NCBI GenBank assembly: GCA_004366385.1
Contig: SIRU01000019.1
Coordinates: 1 to 64,000, forward strand
DNA length: 64,000 bases
From: Actinomycetota bacterium
GTDB taxonomy: Bacteria > Actinomycetota > Thermoleophilia > Gaiellales > Gaiellaceae
Direction: 5' to 3'
Below are positions 38,741-47,367 of this stretch, piece by piece. A program made the position numbers and the translations under genes. Numbering within the stretch: position 1 is the first letter of the stretch; every line of letters starts with the position of its first letter. The notes under the pieces are model-generated. The model had not been told where the DNA came from and did not search any database. It worked only from the letters and a program-made list of their open reading frames with translations.

Positions 38741-40030
38741 TCAGCCGAAGGTCGGATACGAGCCCTTGCCGGGGTACAGCGGGCGGCGCTCGCAGAGCGC
38801 CGCGGCACGAGCGGCGAGCGCAGGGAGATCGGCGCCGGAGTCGAGCGCCTCACAGATGAGCCGCCCCACCTCGCGGAAGTCGTCCGGGTCGAAGCCGCGG
38901 ATCGTCGGCGCGGGCGTGCCGACGCGCAGCCCGGACGCCACGGTCGGCGGCCGCTCGTCGAACGGGATCGTGTTGCGATTCACCGTGATCGCGACCTCGG
39001 CGAGGCGCTCCTCCGCGTCCTTCCCCGTCCACTCGGTGCGGCGGAGGTCGACGAGCAGGAGGTGCGTGTCGGTGCCGCCGGTCAGCACGTCGAGCCCGCC
39101 CTCCTGGAGCGTCTCCGCGAGCACGTCCGCGTTCGTGCGCACCGCGCGCTGGTACTCGCGAAACGGCGCGGACGCTGCGATCCCGAAGCACGCGGCCTTC
39201 GCGGCGATGACGTGATTCAGCGGCCCGCCCTGCATCCCCGGGAACACCGCCCGGTCGACCGCCTGCGCGTGCTCCTCGCGGCAGAGGACGAACCCCGAGC
39301 GCGGCCCGGCCAGCGTCTTGTGCGTGGTCGAGGTCACGAAGTCGCAGTGCGGTACCGGGCTCGGGTGGATCCCCGCCGCGACGAGCCCGGCGAAGTGGGC
39401 CATGTCGCAGAGGAGCAGGGCGCCGACCTCGTCCGCGATCTCGCGGAACCGCGCCGCGTCCACGGCGCGGGGGTACGCGGAGCCGCCGCAGACGATCAGC
39501 TTCGGCCGGTGCTCCTTCGCGAGCGCGAGCACCTCGTCGTGGTCGACGACGTACGTCTCGCGCGAGACGCCGTAGTGCACCACGTCGTACAGCCGGCCCG
39601 AGAAGTTGACCTTCAGCCCGTGCGTCAGGTGGCCGCCGTGGGAGAGCTCGAGGGAGAGGATCGTGTCCCCCGGCTGCAGGCACGCGAAGTAGACGGCCAT
39701 GTTCGTCTGCGCGCCCGCGTGCGGCTGCACGTTCGCGTGCTCGGCTCCGAAGAGGGCCTTCGCGCGGTCGATTGCGAGCTGCTCGATCTCGTCCACGACC
39801 TCGCAGCCGCCGTAGTAGCGGCGGCCCGGGTAACCCTCCGAGTACTTGTTCGTGGGGACGCTGCCGACCGCCTCGAGCATCGCCGGCCAGGTGAAGTTCT
39901 CGGAGGCGATCAGCTCGATCTCGCCGCGCTGGCGCTCGAGCTCGCGCTCGAGGAGCGCGGCCACCTCCGGATCGACGTCCGCGAGGCCCGCGACGCGGAG
40001 CAACTCGAGCGTCAGGGGGGCGACTGCCAT
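38741..40030 (-). CDS. glyA: Serine hydroxymethyltransferase
   Basis: A 429-residue PLP enzyme converting serine and tetrahydrofolate to glycine and methylene-THF. It starts at the ATG at 40030 ([19 protein letters not shown]). [18 protein letters not shown] and the PLP lysine in [15 protein letters not shown] are visible. It feeds one-carbon units to pathways including metH in this window. It follows tsaC by 10 bases. Confidence 0.97.
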   Translation of the reverse strand: MAVAPLTLELLRVAGLADVDPEVAALLERELERQRGEIELIASENFTWPAMLEAVGSVPTNKYSEGYPGRRYYGGCEVVDEIEQLAIDRAKALFGAEHANVQPHAGAQTNMAVYFACLQPGDTILSLELSHGGHLTHGLKVNFSGRLYDVVHYGVSRETYVVDHDEVLALAKEHRPKLIVCGGSAYPRAVDAARFREIADEVGALLLCDMAHFAGLVAAGIHPSPVPHCDFVTSTTHKTLAGPRSGFVLCREEHAQAVDRAVFPGMQGGPLNHVIAAKAACFGIAASAPFREYQRAVRTNADVLAETLQEGGLDVLTGGTDTHLLLVDLRRTEWTGKDAEERLAEVAITVNRNTIPFDERPPTVASGLRVGTPAPTIRGFDPDDFREVGRLICEALDSGADLPALAARAAALCERRPLYPGKGSYPTFG

Positions 40031-40040
40031 CGGCCGGATG

Positions 40041-40649
40041 CTACTCCCCGAGGGCGCCGTCGACGGCCGCCAGAGCATCCTGCGCGGAGACTGCGCCCTC
40101 GCGCAGCACGCGGGCCTCCTCGCCGGTGAGGTCGAGCACCGTCGACGGCGTCCCGGGCAACTCGCCCGCGTCGAGCACGACCGAGACGGCGGAGAGGATC
40201 GAGACCGGCACGTCCTCGACGCGACGCGGGTCCGGACCGCCGTGGACGTTCGCGCTCGTCGCCGCGACCGCGGGAACTCCGGCGAGCACGTCGGCGGTGG
40301 CCGGAGACAGCTCCGGGACGCGGACGCCGATCGTCCCCGGCCGGTCGCCGGTCAGCTGTCCGTAGCGTCGGGCGGGGTTCGGCAGCACGAGCGTGTACGG
40401 GCCGGGGAGCAGCATGCGCGCGACGCGCTCGCTCTCGCCGGCGAGCTCGGGCACGAGCTCGACGAGCCGGTCCACGCTGCCGGCGAGGAGCGCGAGCGGC
40501 CGGCCCTGCGGTCGGCCCTTCAGCTCGGAGAGGGCGCGAACCGACTCGACCGAGTCCGGCGAGCACGCGAGCCCGTAGACCGTGTCCGTCGGGAGCACAA
40601 CGAGGTCGCCCGCGCGCAGCGCGGCGACGGCGTCGACGGCGGTGCTCAC
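40041..40649 (-). CDS. tsaC: L-threonylcarbamoyladenylate synthase (Sua5/YciO/YrdC)
   Basis: A 202-residue protein from a GTG overlapping the PIN toxin stop. It makes threonylcarbamoyl-AMP for the t6A37 tRNA modification. The [11 protein letters not shown] and [14 protein letters not shown] motifs, the substrate loop GPYTLVLPN and TSANVHGG are intact. It is the short YrdC form without the Sua5 C-terminal domain. The place downstream of prmC is the conserved one, apart from the inserted vapBC pair. Confidence 0.93.
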   Translation of the reverse strand: MSTAVDAVAALRAGDLVVLPTDTVYGLACSPDSVESVRALSELKGRPQGRPLALLAGSVDRLVELVPELAGESERVARMLLPGPYTLVLPNPARRYGQLTGDRPGTIGVRVPELSPATADVLAGVPAVAATSANVHGGPDPRRVEDVPVSILSAVSVVLDAGELPGTPSTVLDLTGEEARVLREGAVSAQDALAAVDGALGE

Positions 40650-41053
40650 GGCAGGACGGCCCAGCCGAGCGAGCGCCCCGCGTCGGCGAGCCGGCGGTCG
40701 AACGTGACGAGGGGCAAGAAGCCCTCCGCGGCACCCGCGCGTTCGGCTGCCTCGAGGTGAAGGGCGTCGAGCGTGCGCACTCCCGTAGCTTCGGCGATCT
40801 GGGCAGCGCGATCGGAGGACGCGTCGTCGATCCCGATCGAGAGCGCTCCCGCCCAGTCGTCCGCAAAGAGACGTTGCGCCTCTGCGAGCGCACCCCCAGA
40901 GAGCGCACGGGCAAGGTTGCGCCGCACCTCGACCGCGCAGAAGCAGGCGCTGACCCAGGATCGGTCACCCCGCAGGATCTCGTCCGCGAGTGGAGAGTCG
41001 GGCTCGTCGAGGTAGAGCTTCAGGAGCGCGCTTGCCTCGGCGTAGAGCGTCAC
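40646..41053 (-). CDS. PIN-domain ribonuclease toxin (VapC-like)
   Basis: A 135-residue protein from a GTG that overlaps the antitoxin stop (GTGA). PIN acidic residues are visible in VEVRRNLAR, VRTLDALHLEAA and LVTFDRRL. The first acidic position reads LYAEASALLKLY, with Glu where Asp (LDTSALVKL) is usual. It is paired with the upstream Phd/VapB-like gene as a type II toxin-antitoxin module inserted between prmC and tsaC. Confidence 0.9.
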   Translation of the reverse strand: MTLYAEASALLKLYLDEPDSPLADEILRGDRSWVSACFCAVEVRRNLARALSGGALAEAQRLFADDWAGALSIGIDDASSDRAAQIAEATGVRTLDALHLEAAERAGAAEGFLPLVTFDRRLADAGRSLGWAVLP

Positions 41054-41343
41054 TCTCCGCGGTCTTCCGCGATCAGCTCCTCGACCGTCATCTTCCCTTT
41101 GAAACGCGGCCGTTTCCTGGTCGTGTCGATGCCACCCGATCGACCGGGGCGGATCCAGCCTTCGCGGATGCCTTGCTCGATCCGCTCTTCGGCGGAGAGC
41201 GCGCGGATCTCGGCCTTCGCCCTGCCGCGGTCGGTCACGACGATCGTCTCGCCCGCCGCCGCGCGAGCGAGGTACTCGGACAGCTTCGCCTTCAGCTCTC
41301 GGACGCCCACGTAGGTAGTCACGATATCGCGCATTGTAGTCAT
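41050..41343 (-). CDS. Phd/YefM-type antitoxin (VapB-like)
   Basis: A 97-residue protein. The N-terminal VGVRELKAKLSEYLARAAAGETIVVTDRGR is the Phd/YefM DNA-binding fold; the C-terminus (RKRPRFKGKMTVEELIAEDR) would wrap the toxin. The start may be the ATG at 41343 or the one at 41334 (MRDIVTTYVGV). It begins just after the prmC stop at 41345 and probably represses its own operon. Confidence 0.88.
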   Translation of the reverse strand: MTTMRDIVTTYVGVRELKAKLSEYLARAAAGETIVVTDRGRAKAEIRALSAEERIEQGIREGWIRPGRSGGIDTTRKRPRFKGKMTVEELIAEDRGE

Positions 41344-41344
41344 G

Positions 41345-42214
41345 TCAATCGGCCGAAGCGGCCACGCCCTCGACGACCCGGTCCCGGCCGGACAGGTCCT
41401 TCGTGACCGTCACCTCCGAGTAGCCGAGCTCGCGGAGAAGACCCGCGACCCGCCCGGCGTCGCCGGCCGCGACCTCCAGGACGAGCGCGCCGCCGGGCCT
41501 CAGCGCCGTGCGTGCGCTCTCGGCGATCGCCTCCGTCGCACCCTCGCCGACGAGCGCCTCGCGCGGCTCCCAGTCGCGCACCTCGGGCTCGAGTGCGTCG
41601 ATCTCCGACGGGATCACGTACGGCGGGTTGGAGACGACGAGGTCCCACGGGCCGGCGGGGACGCCGGCGAGGAGATCCGCCTCGAGGAGCTCGACCGCGA
41701 GGCCGGTGCGCGCGGCGTTCTCACGCGCGATGACGAGCGCGCCTGCGGAGGCGTCCAACCCCGTGACCCTCGCGCCCGGGTGCTCGTCCGCGAGCGCGAG
41801 CGCGATGGCGCCGCTGCCCGTGCCCACGTCGAGCGCCCGCGGCGCGTCGAGCCCCGCGATGCGCGCGAGCGCACGCTCGACGACGATCTCGGTCTCGGGC
41901 CGCGGGACGAGCACCCGCGCGTCCACGAGCAGCGTCAGCCTGCGGAACCCCCACTCGCCGAGCACGTACGCGAGCGGCTCGCGTGCCTCGCGCCGGACGA
42001 GCAGCCGGTCGAGCTCGGCGGCCTCGCCCTCGCCGAGCTCGCGTCGCCCGTCGGCCCGCACCCCGCTCCGCGTCGTCCCGAGCACGTGCGCAAGCAGGAG
42101 CTCCGCGTCGACCTGGGCCGACTCGATCCCGGCGGCCGCCAGCCGCCCCTGGGCGACCTCGAGCGCCCCGGCGGCCGTGACAGCCGCCGACCCCGCCTTG
42201 TGGCTCAGAGCCAC
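41345..42214 (-). CDS. prmC: Release factor glutamine methyltransferase
   Basis: A 289-residue SAM enzyme that methylates the GGQ glutamine of release factors. It has the DVGTGSGAIALALA SAM motif and catalytic VVSNPPYVIP. It starts at a GTG with an AAGGAGG ribosome site, 13 bases after prfA, its substrate gene. The start codon and first codons (VALSHK) lie in palindrome family C, which may hide the start in a hairpin. Confidence 0.95.
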   Translation of the reverse strand: MALSHKAGSAAVTAAGALEVAQGRLAAAGIESAQVDAELLLAHVLGTTRSGVRADGRRELGEGEAAELDRLLVRREAREPLAYVLGEWGFRRLTLLVDARVLVPRPETEIVVERALARIAGLDAPRALDVGTGSGAIALALADEHPGARVTGLDASAGALVIARENAARTGLAVELLEADLLAGVPAGPWDLVVSNPPYVIPSEIDALEPEVRDWEPREALVGEGATEAIAESARTALRPGGALVLEVAAGDAGRVAGLLRELGYSEVTVTKDLSGRDRVVEGVAASAD

Positions 42215-42216
42215 AA
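42198..42216. repeat. Palindrome family C, copy 2 (over the prmC start codon)
   Basis: TTGTGGCTCAGAGCCACAA, 9-base arms around one base. It matches the element at 1034-1052 apart from the reverse-complemented centre. On the minus strand it contains the GTG start of prmC and encodes VALSHK. Confidence 0.85.
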
Positions 42217-42227
42217 AGCCTCCTTGC

Positions 42228-43277
42228 TCACGCGCCGGACGCCGCGAGTGCCTGCCGGCGCTCCTCGGCCTGGAGCGCCTCCGTGAACTCGCCGAGGTCG
42301 CCCTCGAGCGCCTGGTCGAGCCGGTGCTGCGTGAGCTTGATCCGATGGTCGGTGACGCGGCTCTCGGGGAAGTTGTACGTGCGGATCTTCTCGGCTCGCT
42401 CGCCGGTCCCGATCTGGGAGCGGCGCTGCGCGGAGAGCTCGGCCTCCTGCCGCGCGCGCTCGGCCTCGTACAGGCGCGCGCGGAGCACGCGCAGCGCCTT
42501 CAGCCGGTTCTGGAGCTGCGACTTCTCGTCCTGCATCGTCACGACCACCCCGGTCGGGAGATGCGTGAGGCGGACCGCGGAGTCGGTCGTGTTCACGCTC
42601 TGGCCACCGGGCCCGGTCGAGCGCATGACATCCGTCTTCAGGTCCTTCTCCTCGATCCGGATGTCCACATCCTCCGCCTCGGGCATGACTGCGACGGTCG
42701 CCGTCGAGGTGTGGATGCGGCCCTGCGACTCGGTCTCGGGGACGCGCTGCACGCGGTGCGTCCCGCCCTCGAACTTGAAGACGGAGTAGGCACCCTGGCC
42801 CTTGACCGCGAACACGACCTCCTTCACGCCGCCGGCCTCGTTCTCGCTCGTCGAGAGCGTCTCGGTCTTGAACCCGCGGCGCTCGGCGTAGCGCGTGAGC
42901 ATGCGGTAGAGGTCGCTCGCCCACAGCGCGGCCTCGTCTCCGCCCACGCCCTGGCGGATCTCGACGATGACGTCCTTCTCGTCAGCCGGGTCCTTGGCGA
43001 CGAGCGCGAGCGAGAGCTCGCCCTCGAGGCGCGCGACCTCGGCCTCGAGCTCCGTCGCCATCGCCGCCAGCTCCGGGTCCGAGCGCGCATCGGCGAGGTC
43101 GGCGGTCGCCTGCCGCCACTCGTCCGCGAGCCGCTTCGCTCCCTCGAGCTCCTTCAGCCGCCGCCCCGTCTCGGCCGCGGTGCGGCGGTCGTTGTAGACG
43201 GCAGGGTCGGACATGCGCTCCTGCGCCTCCGCGTAGGAGCGCTCGAGGTCGTCGACGAGGTGCTCGATCGTGCTCAC
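42228..43277 (-). CDS. prfA: Peptide chain release factor 1
   Basis: A 349-residue factor from a GTG at 43277 ([20 protein letters not shown]) reading UAA and UAG. The GGQ loop is [25 protein letters not shown]. The RF1 rather than RF2 type is supported by the [26 protein letters not shown] and RIHTSTATV regions and by the coupling to prmC. The ORF-track start at 43436 lies within the OsmC gene and is rejected. Confidence 0.96.
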   Translation of the reverse strand: MSTIEHLVDDLERSYAEAQERMSDPAVYNDRRTAAETGRRLKELEGAKRLADEWRQATADLADARSDPELAAMATELEAEVARLEGELSLALVAKDPADEKDVIVEIRQGVGGDEAALWASDLYRMLTRYAERRGFKTETLSTSENEAGGVKEVVFAVKGQGAYSVFKFEGGTHRVQRVPETESQGRIHTSTATVAVMPEAEDVDIRIEEKDLKTDVMRSTGPGGQSVNTTDSAVRLTHLPTGVVVTMQDEKSQLQNRLKALRVLRARLYEAERARQEAELSAQRRSQIGTGERAEKIRTYNFPESRVTDHRIKLTQHRLDQALEGDLGEFTEALQAEERRQALAASGA

Positions 43278-43308
43278 GCGCGGATGGTAGGCGAGGCTGG
43301 CCTCGTCC

Positions 43309-43737
43309 CTATGCGAGCGACGCGTCGAGCGTGATCTCGGGGACGCCGGCGAGCGCCTTCGACACCGGGCAGCCGTCGCGGGCGCCCTCGGCGGCCGCGA
43401 GAAACCCGTCGGCGTCCAGGCCCGGCACCGTGCCACGCACGGTCAGCGCGCTCTTCGTGATCCCCGTCCCCGGGACGAAGGTCACGGTGGCGGACGTCTC
43501 GAGCCGCTCCGGCGGCGTGCCCGCCTGCGCGAGCCCGTGCGAGAGCGCCATCGAGAAGCAGGCAGCGTGCGCGGCCGCGATCAGCTCCTCGGGGCTCGTC
43601 CGGCCCTCCGGCGCCTCGGCCCGCGAGGCCCAGGTCACGTCGAGCGGGCCGAAGGCGCCGCTCCCCACGCCGTCGATCGTCCCCGCTCCGTCCATGAGCG
43701 AGCCCGACCAGGTCACGTTCGCGGTGCGCTCCGTCAT
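43309..43737 (-). CDS. OsmC/Ohr-family peroxide-detoxifying protein 1
   Basis: A 142-residue protein ([20 protein letters not shown]). The two redox cysteines are in [12 protein letters not shown] and DGCPVSKAL, as in osmotically induced OsmC thiol peroxidases acting on organic hydroperoxides. Its start overlaps the stop of a very similar gene upstream (ATGA), a clear tandem duplication. Confidence 0.9.
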   Translation of the reverse strand: MTERTANVTWSGSLMDGAGTIDGVGSGAFGPLDVTWASRAEAPEGRTSPEELIAAAHAACFSMALSHGLAQAGTPPERLETSATVTFVPGTGITKSALTVRGTVPGLDADGFLAAAEGARDGCPVSKALAGVPEITLDASLA

Positions 43738-44186
43738 GTCTCCCCCTCCAGCGTTGCGTCGATGGTCACGGTGGCGCTCGCCTTGAGGAGCGCCGAGAAC
43801 GGGCAGCCGGCGTCCGCGGCCTCGGCGGCCTGCGCGAACGAGGCGGCGTCGCAGCCCGGCGCGGTCCCGCGGGCCGAGATCGCGGACGTGACGATGCGGT
43901 GGCCGACGCCCTCGACCTCGTCCATCGTGACCCGGCAGCGGACCTCGAGCTTCTCGGGCGGCGTCCCTGCCCGCGCGAGCTCGCTCCCGAGCGAGGTGAC
44001 GAAGCACGTTGCGTGAGCGGCTGCGAGCAGCTCCTCCGGGCTCGTCCTCCCCTCAGGGTCGCCGACGCGCGAGGCGATCGTGACCGGGAGCTCGAACGCG
44101 CCAGAGCTGGCCGCGCTCACGACGCCCGAGCCGCGGGCGACGGTTCCCTCCCAGGTGACGTCTGCTTCCCGGACGATCCGCGGCAT
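43734..44186 (-). CDS. OsmC/Ohr-family peroxide-detoxifying protein 2
   Basis: A 150-residue paralogue of the next gene, sharing the order [30 protein letters not shown] and DAGCPFSALL with both cysteines kept. The two copies have diverged clearly, so the duplication is not recent. The pair stands between the DUF1385 gene and prfA, on the conserved cluster's strand, and is probably an addition to that cluster. Confidence 0.9.
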   Translation of the reverse strand: MPRIVREADVTWEGTVARGSGVVSAASSGAFELPVTIASRVGDPEGRTSPEELLAAAHATCFVTSLGSELARAGTPPEKLEVRCRVTMDEVEGVGHRIVTSAISARGTAPGCDAASFAQAAEAADAGCPFSALLKASATVTIDATLEGET

Positions 44187-44198
44187 CGACCGCCGACC

Positions 44199-45125
44199 TT
44201 ACGCCATCACTTCGACCTTGGCGTCGGCCGTCCGCTCGGCGGGCGTCTCCGCCTGGTCGCTCTCGAGCACGCGCTCGAGCGCCCGGATCGAGACCTCGAC
44301 CTGGTCGTCGTCGGGCTGGCGCGTCGTCAGCCGCTGGAGCCACATGCCGGGCGCGAGCATCGCCATCAGGAAGCGGTTGTCCGAGTGCTTGCCCGCGAAG
44401 CGGATGACCTCGTACGCGAGCCCCGCGATGAGCGGCAGGAACAGGATCCGGCTGAGGATCAGCCAGTACCACACCGGCTGGCCGACGAACGCGAAGACGA
44501 AGATCGCGATCACCATCACGTACAGCAGGAACGCCGTGCCGCAGCGGGGGTGGATGAGGCTGTGGCGCTGGACGTTCTCGACCGTCAGCTCCTGGCCCTT
44601 CTCGAGCGCATGGATCGTCTTGTGCTCGGCGCCGTGGTACTGGAAGACGCGGCGGAGATCCGGGAGCAGCGAGATGACGAGGATGTAGCCGATGAAGACG
44701 GCGACGCGGATCAGGCCCTCGACGACGACGAACAGGCCGTCGTTGTCGATCGGCAGCCAGCTCGTGAGCAGCGCCGGCCCGACCTTGAAGAGCATGAGCG
44801 CGAAGACGATCGCGATCGCGAACGAGAAGATGATCTGCCCGCGCGTGATGACGGTCTTGATCTCGCCGTCCTCGTCCGTCTCCTGCGTCGCCACGTTCGC
44901 GGAGATGGCGAGCGCGCGGAAGCCGATCGCGAGCGACTCGCCGAGGGCGATGACGCCGCGGACGACTGGCAGGCGCCAGAGCTTGCGGCGCGACATCGGC
45001 GAGGTGATCTCCTGGACGACCTCGGTGATGTCGCCCTCGGGCGTGCGCACGGCGACCGCCCAGTTCGAGGCGCTCCGCATCATCACGCCTTCGAGGACGG
45101 CCTGCCCGCCGTACGAGACTGCCAT
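44199..45125 (-). CDS. DUF1385 membrane protein
   Basis: A 308-residue protein with the family opening YGGQAVLEGVMMR, the histidine motif FQYHGAEHKTI and HPRCGTAFLLYV, and about four to five helices. The histidine/cysteine motifs suggest metal binding. DUF1385 genes are often found between rpmE and prfA/prmC, as here. The biochemical role is unknown. Confidence 0.92.
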   Translation of the reverse strand: MAVSYGGQAVLEGVMMRSASNWAVAVRTPEGDITEVVQEITSPMSRRKLWRLPVVRGVIALGESLAIGFRALAISANVATQETDEDGEIKTVITRGQIIFSFAIAIVFALMLFKVGPALLTSWLPIDNDGLFVVVEGLIRVAVFIGYILVISLLPDLRRVFQYHGAEHKTIHALEKGQELTVENVQRHSLIHPRCGTAFLLYVMVIAIFVFAFVGQPVWYWLILSRILFLPLIAGLAYEVIRFAGKHSDNRFLMAMLAPGMWLQRLTTRQPDDDQVEVSIRALERVLESDQAETPAERTADAKVEVMA

Positions 45126-45131
45126 TGCGGG

Positions 45132-45350
45132 CTAGGCGCGCCGGGAGCCGCCGGCCTTCTCGAGCCGGCGCTGGAAGCGCTCGACCCGGCCACCCGTGTC
45201 CACGAGCTTCTGCTTCCCCGTGTAGAAGGGATGGCAGGCCGCGCAGATCTCGACGTGCAGCTCGGGCTTCGTGGAGCGCGTCCAGAACTCGTTCCCGCAC
45301 GAGCAGGTCACGTGCGCGAGGACGTAGTCGGGGTGGATGTCGGCCTTCAT
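45132..45350 (-). CDS. rpmE: Ribosomal protein bL31 (zinc-binding form)
   Basis: A 72-residue protein ([20 protein letters not shown]). Zinc ligands CSCGN and [10 protein letters not shown] are present, so this is the C+ zinc form. It overlaps the PLP lyase gene by four bases and leads the conserved rpmE-prfA-prmC-...-atp cluster. Confidence 0.97.
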   Translation of the reverse strand: MKADIHPDYVLAHVTCSCGNEFWTRSTKPELHVEICAACHPFYTGKQKLVDTGGRVERFQRRLEKAGGSRRA

Positions 45351-46288
45351 GGGCTGGCCAGGATACCAGCCGCCACCTTCGGATCCGCGTTCCCGCCCGA
45401 GACGACGGCCGCGAGCGGGGCGCCTTCGTCGTGCTCGATCTTCCCGGCGAGGAGCGCCCCGACGGCGGCCGCGCCGGCGGGCTCGCAGGCGAGCTTCGCT
45501 CGCGTGTAGAGGAAGCGCATGCCCTCGGCGATCTCGTCGTCGGTGACGAGGACGACCTCGTCGACGCGCTCGCGGCAGACGGCGAGCGTGCCGGCGCCGG
45601 TGAACGGGGCGTTGAGGCCGTCAGCGATCGACTTCGGCTCGATGCGCACCGGCTCGCCGGCCTCGAGCGCGCGCGTGAGAGAGGCGGCACTCTCCGGCTC
45701 GACGCCGACGACGCGGCAGTCGAGCGCGGTGGCGACGCCCGCAATCAGGCCTCCGCCCCCGATCGGAACGACGACCGTCGCGACGTCGGGGAGGTCCTCG
45801 GCGAGCTCGAGCCCGAGCGTGCCGTGGCCCGCCTGGAGAGCGGGGTCGTCGAACGGGTGGACGAAGACCTGACCCGTGCGCTCGACGTGCTCGAGGAGCC
45901 GCTCGTGCGCCTCGGCCGGGGACGCGGCGGTGAGGTCGACCTCGGCCCCGTAGCCGCGAGTCGCCGCGACCTTGAGCGGGTTCGCGGTCGCCCACATGAA
46001 GACCGTGCACGCGACACCCTCGGCCGCCGCCGCGTAGGCCGCGCCCTGCGCCGCGTTGCCCGCCGACCACGTGACGATCCCGCGCGCCTTCTCCTCCGCA
46101 GAGAGCGACGCCAGCTTGGTGAGCATCCCGCGCGGCTTGAACGACCCCGTCTTCTGGAAGAGCTCGGCTTTCAGGTGGACGTTCGGCCCGAGCGTGCGCG
46201 AGGAGAGGAGCGGCGTGCGGTGCAGGCGGCCGGCGAGGGTGCGCGCTGCACGCTCGACGTCGTCCCGGTCGAGCCACGGCGCGTCCAC
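45347..46288 (-). CDS. PLP-dependent threonine/serine ammonia-lyase or racemase family protein
   Basis: A 313-residue protein from a GTG at 46288 ([20 protein letters not shown]), of fold type II. The PLP lysine is in [11 protein letters not shown], and the phosphate loop is [11 protein letters not shown]. It lacks an ACT domain, unlike the gene at 6558, so it resembles catabolic threonine dehydratase or serine racemase. [17 protein letters not shown] replaces the usual SAGNHAQG, losing the histidine. Substrate uncertain. Confidence 0.85.
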   Translation of the reverse strand: MDAPWLDRDDVERAARTLAGRLHRTPLLSSRTLGPNVHLKAELFQKTGSFKPRGMLTKLASLSAEEKARGIVTWSAGNAAQGAAYAAAAEGVACTVFMWATANPLKVAATRGYGAEVDLTAASPAEAHERLLEHVERTGQVFVHPFDDPALQAGHGTLGLELAEDLPDVATVVVPIGGGGLIAGVATALDCRVVGVEPESAASLTRALEAGEPVRIEPKSIADGLNAPFTGAGTLAVCRERVDEVVLVTDDEIAEGMRFLYTRAKLACEPAGAAAVGALLAGKIEHDEGAPLAAVVSGGNADPKVAAGILASP

Positions 46289-46337
46289 GCGCGCGATCGT
46301 ACGGGAACCCCGCGCCGCGGCCGGGTGTAGGAGAGGC

Positions 46338-47252
46338 ATGCGTGCGCTCCTGCTGCTCGTCGCGGTGCTGGCGGTCGTTCCGATCGCCTTCGCGAAGCTG
46401 CCGCCGCCGCCCGAGCAGTCCGCGACCGTGCAAACGGGCCGTGCGCCGTGCGGCCTCGCAGCGGGCGGAGGCGAGCTCTGGGTCGGTGTCTACGAGGCGG
46501 GCACGGTGCTGCGGCTCGACCGCGCGGGGCGCCTCCGGCAGCGCATCCGCGTCGGGCGCTTTGCGTGTCAGCTCGCCGTGACGGCCGACGCAGTCTGGGT
46601 CACGCGCGACAACGCGAACCGCGTCGTACGTATCGACCGGCGCAGCGGGCGGAAGCGGGTCGCGCGCGTCACCTCGCCGTTCGACGTCGTCGAGGCCGCG
46701 GGTGCGCTATGGGTCACGAGCTTCGAGACGGGAACCGTCACGCGCCTCCATCCGAGGACGGCCCGGCCTACGCGCGTGCTCCGCGTCGGCGGCAACCCGG
46801 CGGGCATCGCCGTGTGCGGTGGCCGCGTGTGGGTCGGGCACGGACGGGGTGCGACCTGGCTCACCGCGATCGACCCGAAGACGGGTCGCGCGTGGCGGCA
46901 CGACGTCGTCGTCGAGTCGCCGGGCCGGCCGCGGTGCGTCCGCGGGCAGCTCTGGGTCACCACGCCGGACGCCGTGCTCCGGGTGGCGCCGCGCACGGGC
47001 GAGCTCCTCGGGCACATCCCGCTGGGCGGCACGCCCGCCGAGGCTGCGGCGGCGCAGGGCGCGAGCGACGGCCACTGGACGGTGTGGGTCACGGACAAGG
47101 AGCGCTCGCTCGTCCACCGGGTCGAGCCGACCCGAGGTCTCGTGCTCGACTCGTTCTCGGCCGGCCCCGGCGCGTTCGCGCTCACACGCTTCGCGGGCTC
47201 GATGTGGGTCGCAAGCTTCGCGGGCTCCGACGTCCGCCGCTTCGACCCCTGA
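46338..47252 (+). CDS. Exported beta-propeller protein (YncE/Vgb-like repeats)
   Basis: A 304-residue protein from the ATG at 46338 with a GGAGAGG site. A signal peptide (MRALLLLVAVLAVVPIAFA) is followed by six or seven repeats with the pattern G-L-W-V-T or R-V-W-V-G (GELWVGVYEAGTV, DAVWVTRDNANRV, GALWVTSFETGTV). This is a propeller like those of streptogramin-lyase-like and YncE proteins. No catalytic residues can be assigned; it probably binds a ligand outside the cell. Confidence 0.8.
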   Translation: MRALLLLVAVLAVVPIAFAKLPPPPEQSATVQTGRAPCGLAAGGGELWVGVYEAGTVLRLDRAGRLRQRIRVGRFACQLAVTADAVWVTRDNANRVVRIDRRSGRKRVARVTSPFDVVEAAGALWVTSFETGTVTRLHPRTARPTRVLRVGGNPAGIAVCGGRVWVGHGRGATWLTAIDPKTGRAWRHDVVVESPGRPRCVRGQLWVTTPDAVLRVAPRTGELLGHIPLGGTPAEAAAAQGASDGHWTVWVTDKERSLVHRVEPTRGLVLDSFSAGPGAFALTRFAGSMWVASFAGSDVRRFDP

Positions 47253-47305
47253 GCTGAACGCCCGCTGACACCTCGCGCGACGAAAGGCCGCACGTTGCGG
47301 ACGAA

Positions 47306-47326
47306 GGTGTCAGACACCGTGTCTAG
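47306..47326. repeat. Palindrome family A, copy 4
   Basis: GGTGTCAGACACCGTGTCTAG, identical over 21 bases to 6365-6385. It lies in the 115-base gap between two plus-strand genes, 42 bases before the DUF4389 start, so here it is in a leader rather than at a convergent gene end. Confidence 0.85.
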
Positions 47327-47367
47327 TGCGGCTCGCGCCGTCCGCGCGCGATCCGCAGAATGCGCGC

